Virus record (IMG/VR): IMGVR_UViG_3300047322_000673
Coordinates: 1 to 44,050 of that record
DNA: 44,050 nucleotides
DNA from: a virus
Direction: 5' to 3' (one strand)
Shown here: one piece after another, positions 20,967 through 27,317 of the stretch
How the letters are laid out: each line of letters starts with the position of its first letter
How positions within the stretch are numbered: the stretch's first letter is position 1
The notes under the pieces: model-generated
What the model was told of the DNA's origin: nothing
Seen by the model: the letters and a program-made list of their open reading frames with translations, nothing else
Database searches by the model: none
Position numbers and translations under genes: made by a program

Positions 20967-21236
20967 ATGACGAGCATGACGCAAGAACGTTGGAACAGCA
21001 TGACGCCGGCCGAGAAAGAGCAGGAGCGCGATCTTTCCGGCCTTAGCCCGCAGCTAGTCGGGCTCGAGGGATGGAGAGTCGAAGTCGTGACCACCTACGG
21101 GGAGACACGGCGCTTCTACGTCGGAAGGTCTACGGGATGGAAGCCGTGTCATATCGAAGTCTGCCGGCGCGACTCGTCCGGTGGGCCGGGAGCGGAGCGC
21201 AGCTACGCCTCCGTCAAACGTCTCTACCAACGCTAG
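20967..21236 (+). CDS. 89-residue hypothetical protein
   Basis: The ATG at 20967 follows ACTGAAGGGAGAGAGC. After a polar, acidic N-terminus (QERWNSMTPAEKEQERDLSG) comes a strand-rich region (WRVEVVTTYGETRRFYVGRS) and a basic C-terminus. First gene after the control region; composition has returned to the genome norm. No family recognised. Confidence 0.6.
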   Translation: MTSMTQERWNSMTPAEKEQERDLSGLSPQLVGLEGWRVEVVTTYGETRRFYVGRSTGWKPCHIEVCRRDSSGGPGAERSYASVKRLYQR

Positions 21237-21252
21237 GAAGGGAGAGAGAGGA

Positions 21253-21576
21253 ATGAGATACATGAACGAGTGGGACATTGACCGCGCGGAGGCCCGCTAC
21301 GCAGGGCATCCGATTCTCGAGCCGGCCGTGAGGACGCTTCGCAGCCTCGTGGAGTGGACGAACCGCAATAGCGACGGGTGGGCCTACTGGCCGAAGCCGT
21401 GTCGCGCGGCCGCGAGACTGATGGAAATGATCGAACGCGACGGGACGAATCGGTACTTCGACGATAGCGAGCGCGGAGACGTGACGGTGGCAGAGTACCG
21501 CGCGGCGCTACGGCCGATCAAAGCGTTCCGGACCCGGCAAGGCGCTGACTTCGAGATTCTCGAGGTAGCGGCATGA
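21253..21576 (+). CDS. 107-residue hypothetical protein
   Basis: The ATG at 21253 follows GGAAGGGAGAGAGAGGA. Mostly helical, with Trp/Tyr/Arg-rich segments (VEWTNRNSDGWAYWPK) and a C-terminal AALRPIKAFRTRQG stretch. The stop overlaps the next start as ATGA. No known motif. Confidence 0.6.
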   Translation: MRYMNEWDIDRAEARYAGHPILEPAVRTLRSLVEWTNRNSDGWAYWPKPCRAAARLMEMIERDGTNRYFDDSERGDVTVAEYRAALRPIKAFRTRQGADFEILEVAA

Positions 21577-21815
21577 TCGTCTACGTCGTCGCTTTCCAGC
21601 ACAAGACTCCCGGCGAGGGAGTCGGCGGATTCGATTGGTACTCCGAGCTGTCGGACGCCGAGAAAGCCGAGCTCGAGCGCGTCGAGTCCGGCTTCTACGG
21701 TCCCGACTACGAGCACGCGATCCTCACCTACGAGGCCGATGGTCTGACTGGCGACGAGCTGACGCGGGCTATCGACGCCGAATACATTGACCTACTCTGC
21801 GAGGCGGTGGCCTGA
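21573..21815 (+). CDS. 80-residue acidic hypothetical protein
   Basis: ATG at 21573 (ATGA overlap). A short strand (MIVYVVAFQHK) precedes acidic helices (SDAEKAELERVESG and TGDELTRAIDAEY). Small acidic early phage proteins often bind host enzymes or mimic DNA; there is no direct evidence here. Its stop overlaps the next ATG (TGATG). Confidence 0.55.
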   Translation: MIVYVVAFQHKTPGEGVGGFDWYSELSDAEKAELERVESGFYGPDYEHAILTYEADGLTGDELTRAIDAEYIDLLCEAVA

Positions 21816-22084
21816 TGCCCGTCTACACGATCAAGCTGCTACTGCCGGCCGAGAACGAGTACGGCATGGACGAGACGGAGCAGATCGTCGCCGATCTTGA
21901 CGCGGCGATCAACGACCACGGCCTGCTCGGAGGAAACTTCCTCGTCACCGAAGTCACCGAGGACGAGGTTACGTTCGAGCGCGCGTGGTCGGCCAAGATG
22001 ATGCACGCCGAGCTCGACGCGGAAACGCTCGCCGATCTAGCGCGCGAGCGCGCCGGGATTCAGTCTCTCAAAGGGAGAATCTAA
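21815..22084 (+). CDS. 89-residue acidic hypothetical protein
   Basis: ATG at 21815 overlapping the previous TGA by one base. Looks like a small alpha/beta fold: strand VYTIKLLLPAE, a helix with IVADLDAAINDHG, strand FLVTEVTEDEVTFERA, then a C-terminal helix. No family recognised. Translationally coupled in a run of small genes. Confidence 0.55.
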   Translation: MPVYTIKLLLPAENEYGMDETEQIVADLDAAINDHGLLGGNFLVTEVTEDEVTFERAWSAKMMHAELDAETLADLARERAGIQSLKGRI

Positions 22085-22260
22085 TGGCGAATCCCGACCG
22101 CTACGGACGCGAATGGGACCTCCCCGCGAGCGAGCTCTGCCCCACGTGCGGGCAACCGGATAACTGCGGGGACTGTAATCACGAGCCCTACACCGACGAC
22201 GAGGCCGCGTGTCTGCGCGGCGACATCACGATTGACGAAATGATGGAGGCGCGGCCATGA
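22084..22260 (+). CDS. 58-residue zinc-ribbon-like protein
   Basis: ATG at 22084 overlaps the previous TAA. CPTCGQPDNCGDC near residues 19-31 gives a CxxC plus CxxC pair in a short loop, a compact metal site. The rest is acidic. Function unknown. Confidence 0.55.
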   Translation: MANPDRYGREWDLPASELCPTCGQPDNCGDCNHEPYTDDEAACLRGDITIDEMMEARP

Positions 22261-22739
22261 GAGCCCTTCGCGTTTCCATGTACGGGCCGGACCTCGTTCA
22301 GCCGATCACGGCCGTCATGGTCGAGGGTGAGATAAACGTCACCATCGAAGAGGCCGTCGCCGAGCAGCGAATCCTTCCCGGAGGCTACGTCGTATGCGAC
22401 GTGTTCGAGGCGCCGGACGACGGCAACGGCAACGAGACGCGCGTCATGCGCGCCACGCTCGAGGCCATGCGCCGGCAAGCCGAGCGCGCCGAGCTCGAGG
22501 GGTACGCGGCGATGCTCTACCACTACGACGCCTCGTGCCTCGAGCGGTGCTCGACGTTCGGCGTCATCACGGCGACAATCCCGGCACCGCTGGACGCCGA
22601 GACCATCATCGACGTGTTCGAACAGCTCGCGCACCACCCGCGCTATCAGCATCAGCTCGTCGTCGGTATCAGCCAAGACGAGCAGATCGTCACTATGCGC
22701 GACGGGACCGCAAAAATCACGACGGAGGCGCCGGAATGA
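22257..22739 (+). CDS. 160-residue hypothetical protein
   Basis: ATG at 22257 (ATGA overlap). Begins MRALRVSMYGPDLVQPITAV; the middle has a long helix (RATLEAMRRQAERAELEGYA), and the C-terminal half alternates strands (FGVITATIPAPL, HQLVVGISQDEQIVTM). It may form a two-layer domain. No catalytic motif is visible. Its stop is coupled to the helix-turn-helix gene. Confidence 0.55.
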   Translation: MRALRVSMYGPDLVQPITAVMVEGEINVTIEEAVAEQRILPGGYVVCDVFEAPDDGNGNETRVMRATLEAMRRQAERAELEGYAAMLYHYDASCLERCSTFGVITATIPAPLDAETIIDVFEQLAHHPRYQHQLVVGISQDEQIVTMRDGTAKITTEAPE

Positions 22740-22945
22740 TCCTTTTGGAGAGGGTCCGAAAAGCGCGGAGAGCTCGTGACAAGGCCGAGGCCGCGTTCGT
22801 GGAGTCGTTGCGGGCCGCGCGTCCGGTTCACTCGCTCGCCGAGATAGGCGACGCGGCCGGCATGACGAGACAAGGCGTTCGGTACCTCACGAACGACGAG
22901 AACGAGCGCCGGCGTGCGCGTAAGAACGGAGGCTCGAGTGACTGA
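22736..22945 (+). CDS. Small helix-turn-helix protein
   Basis: 69 residues, ATG at 22736 (ATGA overlap). A basic N-terminal helix (VRKARRARDKAEAAFVESL) precedes SLAEIGDAAGMTRQGVRYL, a clear helix-turn-helix with the usual Ala-Gly turn and a recognition helix starting TRQGV. It is likely a DNA-binding regulator, possibly of the nearby bipartite elements, one of which is 100-300 bases downstream. That link is inference. Confidence 0.7.
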   Translation: MILLERVRKARRARDKAEAAFVESLRAARPVHSLAEIGDAAGMTRQGVRYLTNDENERRRARKNGGSSD

Positions 22946-23084
22946 CTACGAGCAGACGGAGCAAGACTTCAGGGAGCTCGAGCGGCGGCACGACGAGGCG
23001 CCCGACGAGAGGCCGGAGCCTGAAGTATTTGAGAGTGAGGACGATCCTGTAATCGTGGACGGAGAGAGCGATGACGTTACATAA
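22938..23084 (+). CDS. 48-residue acidic peptide
   Basis: A GTG at 22938 overlaps the previous gene by 8 bases; the peptide is very acidic (over a third Asp/Glu: EQTEQDFRELERRHDEAPDE and more). The frame contains a copy of the bipartite element and ends 14 bases into the next gene. Supported mainly by tight packing and start overlap. Confidence 0.45.
   Translation: MTDYEQTEQDFRELERRHDEAPDERPEPEVFESEDDPVIVDGESDDVT
23026..23055 (+). promoter_or_regulatory. Bipartite regulatory element, third copy
   Basis: TATTT (23026-23030), 15 bases, CCTGTAATCG (23046-23055). It lies inside the 48-residue gene and ends 15 bases before the ATG at 23071. As a promoter it would start transcripts near 23060 and give that gene a very short leader. 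Confidence 0.45.
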
Positions 23085-23478
23085 CGCCGAGTTCGAGACG
23101 CCCGAGCCGAGGTTCAGACTCTATCGCCTTTGCGCGTGCGGCGCGTGCGGCGGCTCGGGCCATGAGACGGTGGTCCGTCCGGGCTCGGGAATGATCGGCC
23201 CGGTGGCGAGGCGCGGCGACCGCTGCAAGGAATGTCGCGGCGAGGGTCGCGTAAGAGAGCGCGTCGCCGAGTGTGACTCCCCGCAAGACGTGGGAGTGGC
23301 GCTCATCACCCTCGGACGTGAAGGCGAATGGTCAGAGTGTCCGTTCGGGCTACTCGACACGCAGGGAGAGACGGGCCAGAAGTGGCTCGTCAGTCCGTGG
23401 CTTCCATCGGCGCGGAACATCAGCGACGCCGGCCGCACGCTCGCCGGCGCTCGTCATCAGAAGGGAGAGAGAACATGA
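23071..23478 (+). CDS. DnaJ-type zinc-finger protein, 135 residues
   Basis: ATG at 23071 after GGAGAGAGCG. Residues about 22-60 hold CACGACGGSG and CKECRGEGRV, two CxxCxGxG-like repeats of the zinc-binding domain of DnaJ. No J domain is present, so it is not a full co-chaperone; such domains may bind unfolded proteins or nucleic acid. The C-terminal half (VGVALITLGREGEWSECPFG) may be a separate small domain. The 12-mer CGTTACATAACG spans codons 2-6. Confidence 0.65.
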   Translation: MTLHNAEFETPEPRFRLYRLCACGACGGSGHETVVRPGSGMIGPVARRGDRCKECRGEGRVRERVAECDSPQDVGVALITLGREGEWSECPFGLLDTQGETGQKWLVSPWLPSARNISDAGRTLAGARHQKGERT

Positions 23479-23753
23479 GCAGGGCATCAGTAACGGTGGC
23501 GGTGTACGACACGGACGCCGCGACGTGGAAGGCGCTCGCGCAGGCGTTCGAGCCCATGAGCGGCGACACGGCGACGTGGGTCAGAATCACCGACGCCGCG
23601 ACGGGAATCGCCGTGACGTTCTTCAAGTCGCACGACTCCGACGCCGAGTGGAGCGAGGACGACGACCACGGCGCCGGCTGCGCGACGCATGGATCGTCGG
23701 CGGCTGAATGTACGTGCGGCAAGGCCGACGCGCTCGCCGAGGCGTCGGCATGA
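23475..23753 (+). CDS. 92-residue hypothetical protein with C-terminal Cys/His cluster
   Basis: ATG at 23475 after AGAAGGGAGAGAGAA, overlapping the previous gene by one codon. Residues 1-55 alternate strands and a helix (SVTVAVYDTDAATWKALAQA then TWVRITDAATGIAVTFF). The C-terminus is acidic with CATHGSSAAECTCG, a possible metal site. No known family. Confidence 0.55.
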   Translation: MSRASVTVAVYDTDAATWKALAQAFEPMSGDTATWVRITDAATGIAVTFFKSHDSDAEWSEDDDHGAGCATHGSSAAECTCGKADALAEASA

Positions 23754-24070
23754 TCCGCGTGGAGCAAGTCAAGATCGAGTCCGACGAGAACGGCTTCGAG
23801 CTCCACCTAATCGTGGACGACGACGTGACCGTGGACGAGGACGGTCGCGTGATGCTGAACATTCACGGCGTCGCCGAAGAGCTCTACGACGCGGTGAAGG
23901 CGGGAATCGGGCCGTGGCTCTACGAAATGGAGCAGGCTCGAGCCGAGTACCGCGCCGGCGTTCGGCCGGCCGGTCTCACCGACGCCGAGCGCGAAGAGGA
24001 AGAGCGGTGCGCGGCGCTCGGGCTCGAGGGTCCGAACGTGAAGATGTACCGCTACGAGCAGGCTCAGTGA
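23750..24070 (+). CDS. 106-residue acidic hypothetical protein
   Basis: ATG at 23750 (ATGA overlap). The N-terminal half is a beta-rich acidic region (FELHLIVDDDVTVDEDGRV), then helices (YDAVKAGIGPWLYEMEQARA and TDAEREEEERCAALG). No catalytic motif. Its TGA overlaps the next ATG. Confidence 0.55.
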   Translation: MIRVEQVKIESDENGFELHLIVDDDVTVDEDGRVMLNIHGVAEELYDAVKAGIGPWLYEMEQARAEYRAGVRPAGLTDAEREEEERCAALGLEGPNVKMYRYEQAQ

Positions 24071-24267
24071 TGATGTACCGGAGGTACGTCATCGTGGAGG
24101 ACGTGGACGGCTGGCGGATATGGGATGACCGGGACGGCGCGTGGATGGGCAAGTATGCCGAGCCCGACCCTTCCTACCGGGCCACGACGAGAGAGGTTGC
24201 CGAAATGCGCGTTCGTGACATTCGGCTCATCCATGAAGTTTGGCAGGCGTGCGGAGGCCCACAATGA
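24070..24267 (+). CDS. 65-residue hypothetical protein
   Basis: ATG at 24070 overlaps the previous TGA; a second ATG follows directly. Starts with MMYRRYVIVEDVDGWRIWDD, a beta hairpin rich in Trp, and continues to a helix (REVAEMRVRDIRLIHEVWQA). The pattern resembles small Trp-rich phage proteins of unknown role. Confidence 0.55.
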   Translation: MMYRRYVIVEDVDGWRIWDDRDGAWMGKYAEPDPSYRATTREVAEMRVRDIRLIHEVWQACGGPQ

Positions 24268-24434
24268 GCGAGCTACTGCCGGCCGGCTACGACGCATGGA
24301 AGAGCTCCGGGCCACCCGAGGGTGAGACGGAAGAGGAAGAGCAAGAGCGCCTCGACGCCGAGGCTCGAGCCGAGAGCGCGGCCGAGGATCGGGCGATGGA
24401 GGCGTACTACGAGCGGAAGTACGGCCATGCCTAA
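24264..24434 (+). CDS. 56-residue acidic helical peptide
   Basis: ATG at 24264 (ATGA overlap). The second half is a strongly acidic helix (ETEEEEQERLDAEARAESAA) ending in YYERKYGHA. Overlaps the next start by 8 bases. Function unknown. Confidence 0.5.
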   Translation: MSELLPAGYDAWKSSGPPEGETEEEEQERLDAEARAESAAEDRAMEAYYERKYGHA

Positions 24435-24639
24435 GCAGCTCGACAACGGCAACATTCCGCTCGATTCTGACTATTGGGCTCAGTCACTCGCCGCCGCTAT
24501 TGGCATGGCGCTCGTGACTAAGCCCTTCGAGCTCAGCAAGGCCGCTCTTCGACGCGCGCTTCAAGACTTCGCGCGGTCGCAGGCGTGTAACGCCGAGCTC
24601 CGCACGTACCTACGAGACAAGCTGAAGGGAGAGAGATGA
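24427..24639 (+). CDS. 70-residue hypothetical protein
   Basis: ATG at 24427, overlapping the preceding gene by 8 bases. A short helical protein (YWAQSLAAAIGMALVTKPFE is moderately hydrophobic) with a basic C-terminus (RTYLRDKLKGER). Its last codons double as the start box for the next gene. Confidence 0.5.
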   Translation: MPKQLDNGNIPLDSDYWAQSLAAAIGMALVTKPFELSKAALRRALQDFARSQACNAELRTYLRDKLKGER

Positions 24640-24848
24640 ACGAGCAGAAAAATCACGAGTACGAGGCACGTGTCTGGAAGGACGAGGACGGCCAGTGGAG
24701 CGCGAAGGTGCTCCGTAACGAGTGCTACTACGACTCGCGTTCGTGTTTCGCGTCGCGCGACAAGGCGCTCGCGTGGGCGCAAGAGACGGCCGACGCCGAC
24801 CGGCTTTCCGTGGCGCACGAGCGCAAGGCCGAGCGGGTGACACTATGA
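24636..24848 (+). CDS. 70-residue hypothetical protein
   Basis: ATG at 24636 (ATGA overlap) after CTGAAGGGAGAGAG. The product begins with a strand pair (YEARVWKDEDGQWSAKVLRN) followed by a Cys/Tyr-rich segment and a helix. Directly coupled to the ERF gene; could assist recombination, but no motif supports this. Confidence 0.5.
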   Translation: MNEQKNHEYEARVWKDEDGQWSAKVLRNECYYDSRSCFASRDKALAWAQETADADRLSVAHERKAERVTL

Positions 24849-25750
24849 GCGAGGCGGCGAGAGAGGCGCACCAGAAGATGACGGTCGTTCAGGCGCTCGC
24901 CGGCGTCATGGAGCGCGTCCAGTCCATCAGCAAGGACTCGAGGAACCAGCAGCAGAACTTCAACTTTCGAGGGATCGACGCCGTGATGAACGCGGTGGGT
25001 CCAGCTTTTCGTGAGTGCGGAGTGATCTGTATTCCTGTGCGCGCCGAGTGGCACGACGAGCGGTACGAGACAAAGAGCGGGACGCACATGCGAGGCGTCA
25101 CGGTAACGGTGACGTTCCGCTTCTACGGGCCGGACGGAAACTACATCGAGGCGCAGGCGTGCGGCGAGGCATCCGACGCCGGCGACAAGGCGATCCCGAA
25201 GGCCCATTCGGTCGCGTACCGGACGATGCTCTTGCAGGCGTTGTGCATCCCGACCGACGAGGCCGACCCGGACGCGGCGGTGCATGAGCGGGCCGCTCCG
25301 CGCCGGCAGGAAGGGCCACCGCCGGTGCCGGCGCCGAAGGGGTGGGGCGAGCTCGAGCAGCTCGTCAAGGGTTCCGACAATCCCGAAGAGGCGTGGCTGC
25401 TCTTCCAGGCGTTCGTGCGGGCTGCGTCCTACCATCTGTTCGGCAAGACGGATTCGGCCGAGCTCGACCAGGGCCAACGCGACGTGATCTGGCAAAAATC
25501 AGTCGGCGCCGGCCTTTGGCTCGCGTCGAACGTGACCCACGACGGGCCGTTCTTCTTCTACGACGAGGACGCGCAGCGCAAGGCGTGGGCGTTCGTGCTC
25601 GAGGGTGCGCCGGCGCTGGCGATCCCCGACTACGAGCCGCTCGAGCCCGAGCTCGACCCGGCCGCGCAGGAAGAGGCCGACCGTATCGCGGCGGAAGTGT
25701 TCGCCGAGGCCGGCGAGCCCGAGCCGCCGGCGAGCTCGAGCTCCGAGTAA
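24845..25750 (+). CDS. erf: ERF-family single-strand annealing protein
   Basis: 301 residues, ATG at 24845 (ATGA overlap). The ERF core is clear: MTVVQALAGVMERVQSISKD at the start, NFNFRGIDAVMNAVGPAF, then GEASDAGDKAIPKAHSVAYR (the family's signature Gly-Glu-Ala-x-D-x-GDKA) and LLQALCIPTDEADPD. ERF forms rings that anneal complementary single strands during recombination-dependent replication and circularisation. An acidic, Pro-rich C-terminus may bind SSB. It is the only clear recombination/replication protein in the genome, and a hairpin follows it. Confidence 0.92.
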   Translation: MSEAAREAHQKMTVVQALAGVMERVQSISKDSRNQQQNFNFRGIDAVMNAVGPAFRECGVICIPVRAEWHDERYETKSGTHMRGVTVTVTFRFYGPDGNYIEAQACGEASDAGDKAIPKAHSVAYRTMLLQALCIPTDEADPDAAVHERAAPRRQEGPPPVPAPKGWGELEQLVKGSDNPEEAWLLFQAFVRAASYHLFGKTDSAELDQGQRDVIWQKSVGAGLWLASNVTHDGPFFFYDEDAQRKAWAFVLEGAPALAIPDYEPLEPELDPAAQEEADRIAAEVFAEAGEPEPPASSSSE

Positions 25751-25762
25751 GAAGTACGCAAA

Positions 25763-25795
25763 GAGCGGGACTCTCGCTTAGGGAGGGTCCCGCTC
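25763..25795 (+). terminator. Hairpin terminator after erf
   Basis: GAGCGGGACTCTC (25763-25775) pairs with GAGGGTCCCGCTC (25783-25795) in a 13-bp stem with one G-T pair and a 7-base loop. It begins 12 bases after the erf stop. There is no proper T run afterwards, as is common for actinobacterial terminators. Confidence 0.7.
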
Positions 25796-25865
25796 ATTTG
25801 CAATCCAGTCCAGAGGGGACTAGTGTCTTGGACTCGTGACGTTCAAGACGAGCAGAGACTAGCTG

Positions 25866-26000
25866 ATGCGTCGGCGTGTGCCTGCGTCTCCGCATGAAAC
25901 GACGTGCCCGCGCTGCCGCCGGCAATACATCTCTCGGTGGGTCACGAGCGGGCGCACGCTTTGTCCTGCCTGTTGGAAGAAATCCACAAGCGGCTCGTAG
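25866..26000 (+). CDS. 44-residue zinc-ribbon peptide
   Basis: The ATG at 25866 opens a short basic protein with TCPRCRRQY and LCPACWKK knuckles 15-20 residues apart, a minimal zinc ribbon resembling small phage transcription adaptors. It is separated from neighbours on both sides and lacks a good ribosome site, so the call rests on the intact Cys pattern. Confidence 0.5.
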   Translation: MRRRVPASPHETTCPRCRRQYISRWVTSGRTLCPACWKKSTSGS

Positions 26001-26081
26001 CTCGGCCAGCCGGCCAGCCGAGCCCATGAGGGTCGGAGCCGTCTGGAACCTACCCCGCTCCATACGCTCGAGCTGACCCCA

Positions 26082-26100
26082 GGGGGGGGGTAGGGGGGGG
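26082..26100. repeat. Paired G-tracts (G9 and G8)
   Basis: Nine G (26082-26090) and eight G (26093-26100) are separated by TA in a non-coding gap of 184 bases (26001-26184). Such runs can form a G-quadruplex or slip in replication, and the run lengths may also be sequencing-sensitive. No coding frame crosses them. Confidence 0.7.
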
Positions 26101-26133
26101 CGAACCCTTGCGAGAAAGATGTTCAAGCGGTTT

Positions 26134-26161
26134 CGGTTTTCGAGGCGAACACCGAAAACCG
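26134..26161. promoter_or_regulatory. 9-bp inverted repeat upstream of a zinc-finger gene
   Basis: CGGTTTTCG (26134-26142) and CGAAAACCG (26153-26161) are exact complements with 10 bases between, ending 23 bases before the ATG at 26185. It could be an operator or a leader hairpin. A dyad with half-site spacing of about two turns fits a dimeric repressor. Confidence 0.55.
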
Positions 26162-26184
26162 GGCATTGACGAAAGGAAGTAGCG

Positions 26185-26439
26185 ATGGAGCACCCGAGAC
26201 GCGCGCTCTGGAAGGCGCTAGACGCGCTCGAGTACCACTCGAGGCGCATGACCCTCGCCGCCACCGAGGTCCGGGCTCAGCTCGCCGGCCTCGCCATCGA
26301 ACCGCCACCACCGGAAGGCCCAAGTTTTTCGTGTTCCTGTGATCGTGTATTCCTGTCGGAGCGGGAGCTCGCCATCCACCGGGCGAACGTCCACGACGGG
26401 CCGGCGGTGCCGCTCGACGAGGCCGAGCTCGCCGGTTGA
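26185..26439 (+). CDS. C2H2 zinc-finger-like protein, 84 residues
   Basis: ATG at 26185 after AAGGAAGTAGCG. The N-terminal half is a basic helix (RRALWKALDALEYHSRRMTL). Near residues 49-70 is CSCDRVFLSERELAIHRANVH, which has the C-x-C...H-x4-H arrangement with the hydrophobic core residues of a C2H2 finger. Classical C2H2 fingers are rare in bacteria (Ros/MucR type) but occur in some actinophages. Likely DNA-binding; a 9-bp operator-like repeat lies just upstream. Confidence 0.65.
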   Translation: MEHPRRALWKALDALEYHSRRMTLAATEVRAQLAGLAIEPPPPEGPSFSCSCDRVFLSERELAIHRANVHDGPAVPLDEAELAG

Positions 26440-26489
26440 ATGTCCGGTGGCACGTGATATATTTACCGTTCCTGTCGATGCTGTAATCC
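26436..26489 (+). promoter_or_regulatory. Promoter with the fourth bipartite element over its start site
   Basis: TTGAAT (26436-26441) and TATATT (26458-26463) are 16 bases apart, a good sigma70 promoter. The bipartite element (TATTT 26460-26464, 15 bases, GCTGTAATCC 26480-26489) begins in the -10 box and covers the expected start of transcription near 26470. Here the element looks more like an operator than a second promoter. The gene at 26501 follows. Confidence 0.6.
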
Positions 26490-26500
26490 GAAGGGAGAGA

Positions 26501-26662
26501 ATGGCTGAAGTTACGTCGTATCGCGGGTACCGGATCATCGTGGACGAACGCAACATCGTGTGCGTCGCTCCGAACGGCGATGTCTGCTGCTTCCCGTCGA
26601 TGCAAACGATCCGCACATGGGTCAGACGACACAGAAAACTCCACCGAAGGGAGAGAACATGA
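26501..26662 (+). CDS. 53-residue hypothetical protein
   Basis: ATG at 26501 directly after CCGAAGGGAGAGA. A short strand-rich protein (MAEVTSYRGYRIIVDERN, then a CVAPNGDVCCFPS hairpin) ending in a basic helix (WVRRHRKLHRRERT), suited to binding nucleic acid. Its stop overlaps the next ATG as ATGA. Confidence 0.6.
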   Translation: MAEVTSYRGYRIIVDERNIVCVAPNGDVCCFPSMQTIRTWVRRHRKLHRRERT

Positions 26663-26952
26663 GTGGTGCTACCGGACCAGTCGTAGGCGCCGAGCTGACG
26701 GGGCTTGCTGGCAAGAGCCGGCTCGACCTCGCCATGCGTTCGTACACCGTCGCGTGCGCGCGCATACGGGCGCTCGAGCAGGAGGCCAAGTCGTCGTTCG
26801 CCGAGTATCACGACGCCCGCGAGCGTCTCAACGACGAGCATCAGATCGTCTCCGATATGAAGATGAGCGCCGGCATCGAAGCGGCCTACTCCACGTACAA
26901 GCAGGAGCTCGCGCGAGCGGAGGGACGTTCGATAGCGAGGACGGAGGTTTGA
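26659..26952 (+). CDS. 97-residue helical protein
   Basis: ATG at 26659 (ATGA overlap) after CCGAAGGGAGAGAA. Mostly one long amphipathic helical region (residues about 22-90, ARIRALEQEAKSSFAEYHDA and onward), likely a coiled coil. No motif known. Its stop is coupled as TTGA to the lysozyme-like gene. Confidence 0.55.
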   Translation: MSGATGPVVGAELTGLAGKSRLDLAMRSYTVACARIRALEQEAKSSFAEYHDARERLNDEHQIVSDMKMSAGIEAAYSTYKQELARAEGRSIARTEV

Positions 26953-27317
26953 GGCGCCGCGTGTGGAGCGTCCCGATCTATCTGTGGGCGTACATGGCGG
27001 TGGCCTCGGTCGCGGTCGCGCTGTGGCTGACCGTCGCCGGCGGCGCAGCGGGCGCGTCGAAGCCGCCGCACTACTCGATGTGGCTGTGCATCCACGAGCA
27101 CGAACACACCGCATGGAACGATCCTGGCTCGCCGTACTGGGGTGGGTTGCAGATGGGCTCATGGTTCCTGGCGACGTACTCTCACCCGCCGGGGACGCCC
27201 GATCAGTGGTCGCCGCTCACGCAGATGTGGGTCGCGGAGAACGCCTACAAGCGGCAGCGCTACTCCCGGTCGTGGCTCGCCGGCCAGTGGCCCCCGTCGC
27301 GCGGCTCGTGCTTCTGA
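26949..27317 (+). CDS. Secreted lysozyme-like (Rpf/transglycosylase-type) protein
   Basis: 122 residues from a TTG at 26949 (TTGA overlap). A basic start (LRRRVW) and one hydrophobic segment (about residues 9-30) ending GAAGAS look like a signal peptide or anchor. The mature part starts MWLCIHEHEHTAWND, where the Glu after Cys-Ile-His is the catalytic acid of resuscitation-promoting-factor/lysozyme-like domains; YWGGLQM and a final WPPSRGSCF agree with that fold and a Cys4-Cys disulfide. It would cleave peptidoglycan glycan strands outside the membrane. It lies in the early unit, far from the late lysin. Confidence 0.75.
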   Translation: MRRRVWSVPIYLWAYMAVASVAVALWLTVAGGAAGASKPPHYSMWLCIHEHEHTAWNDPGSPYWGGLQMGSWFLATYSHPPGTPDQWSPLTQMWVAENAYKRQRYSRSWLAGQWPPSRGSCF

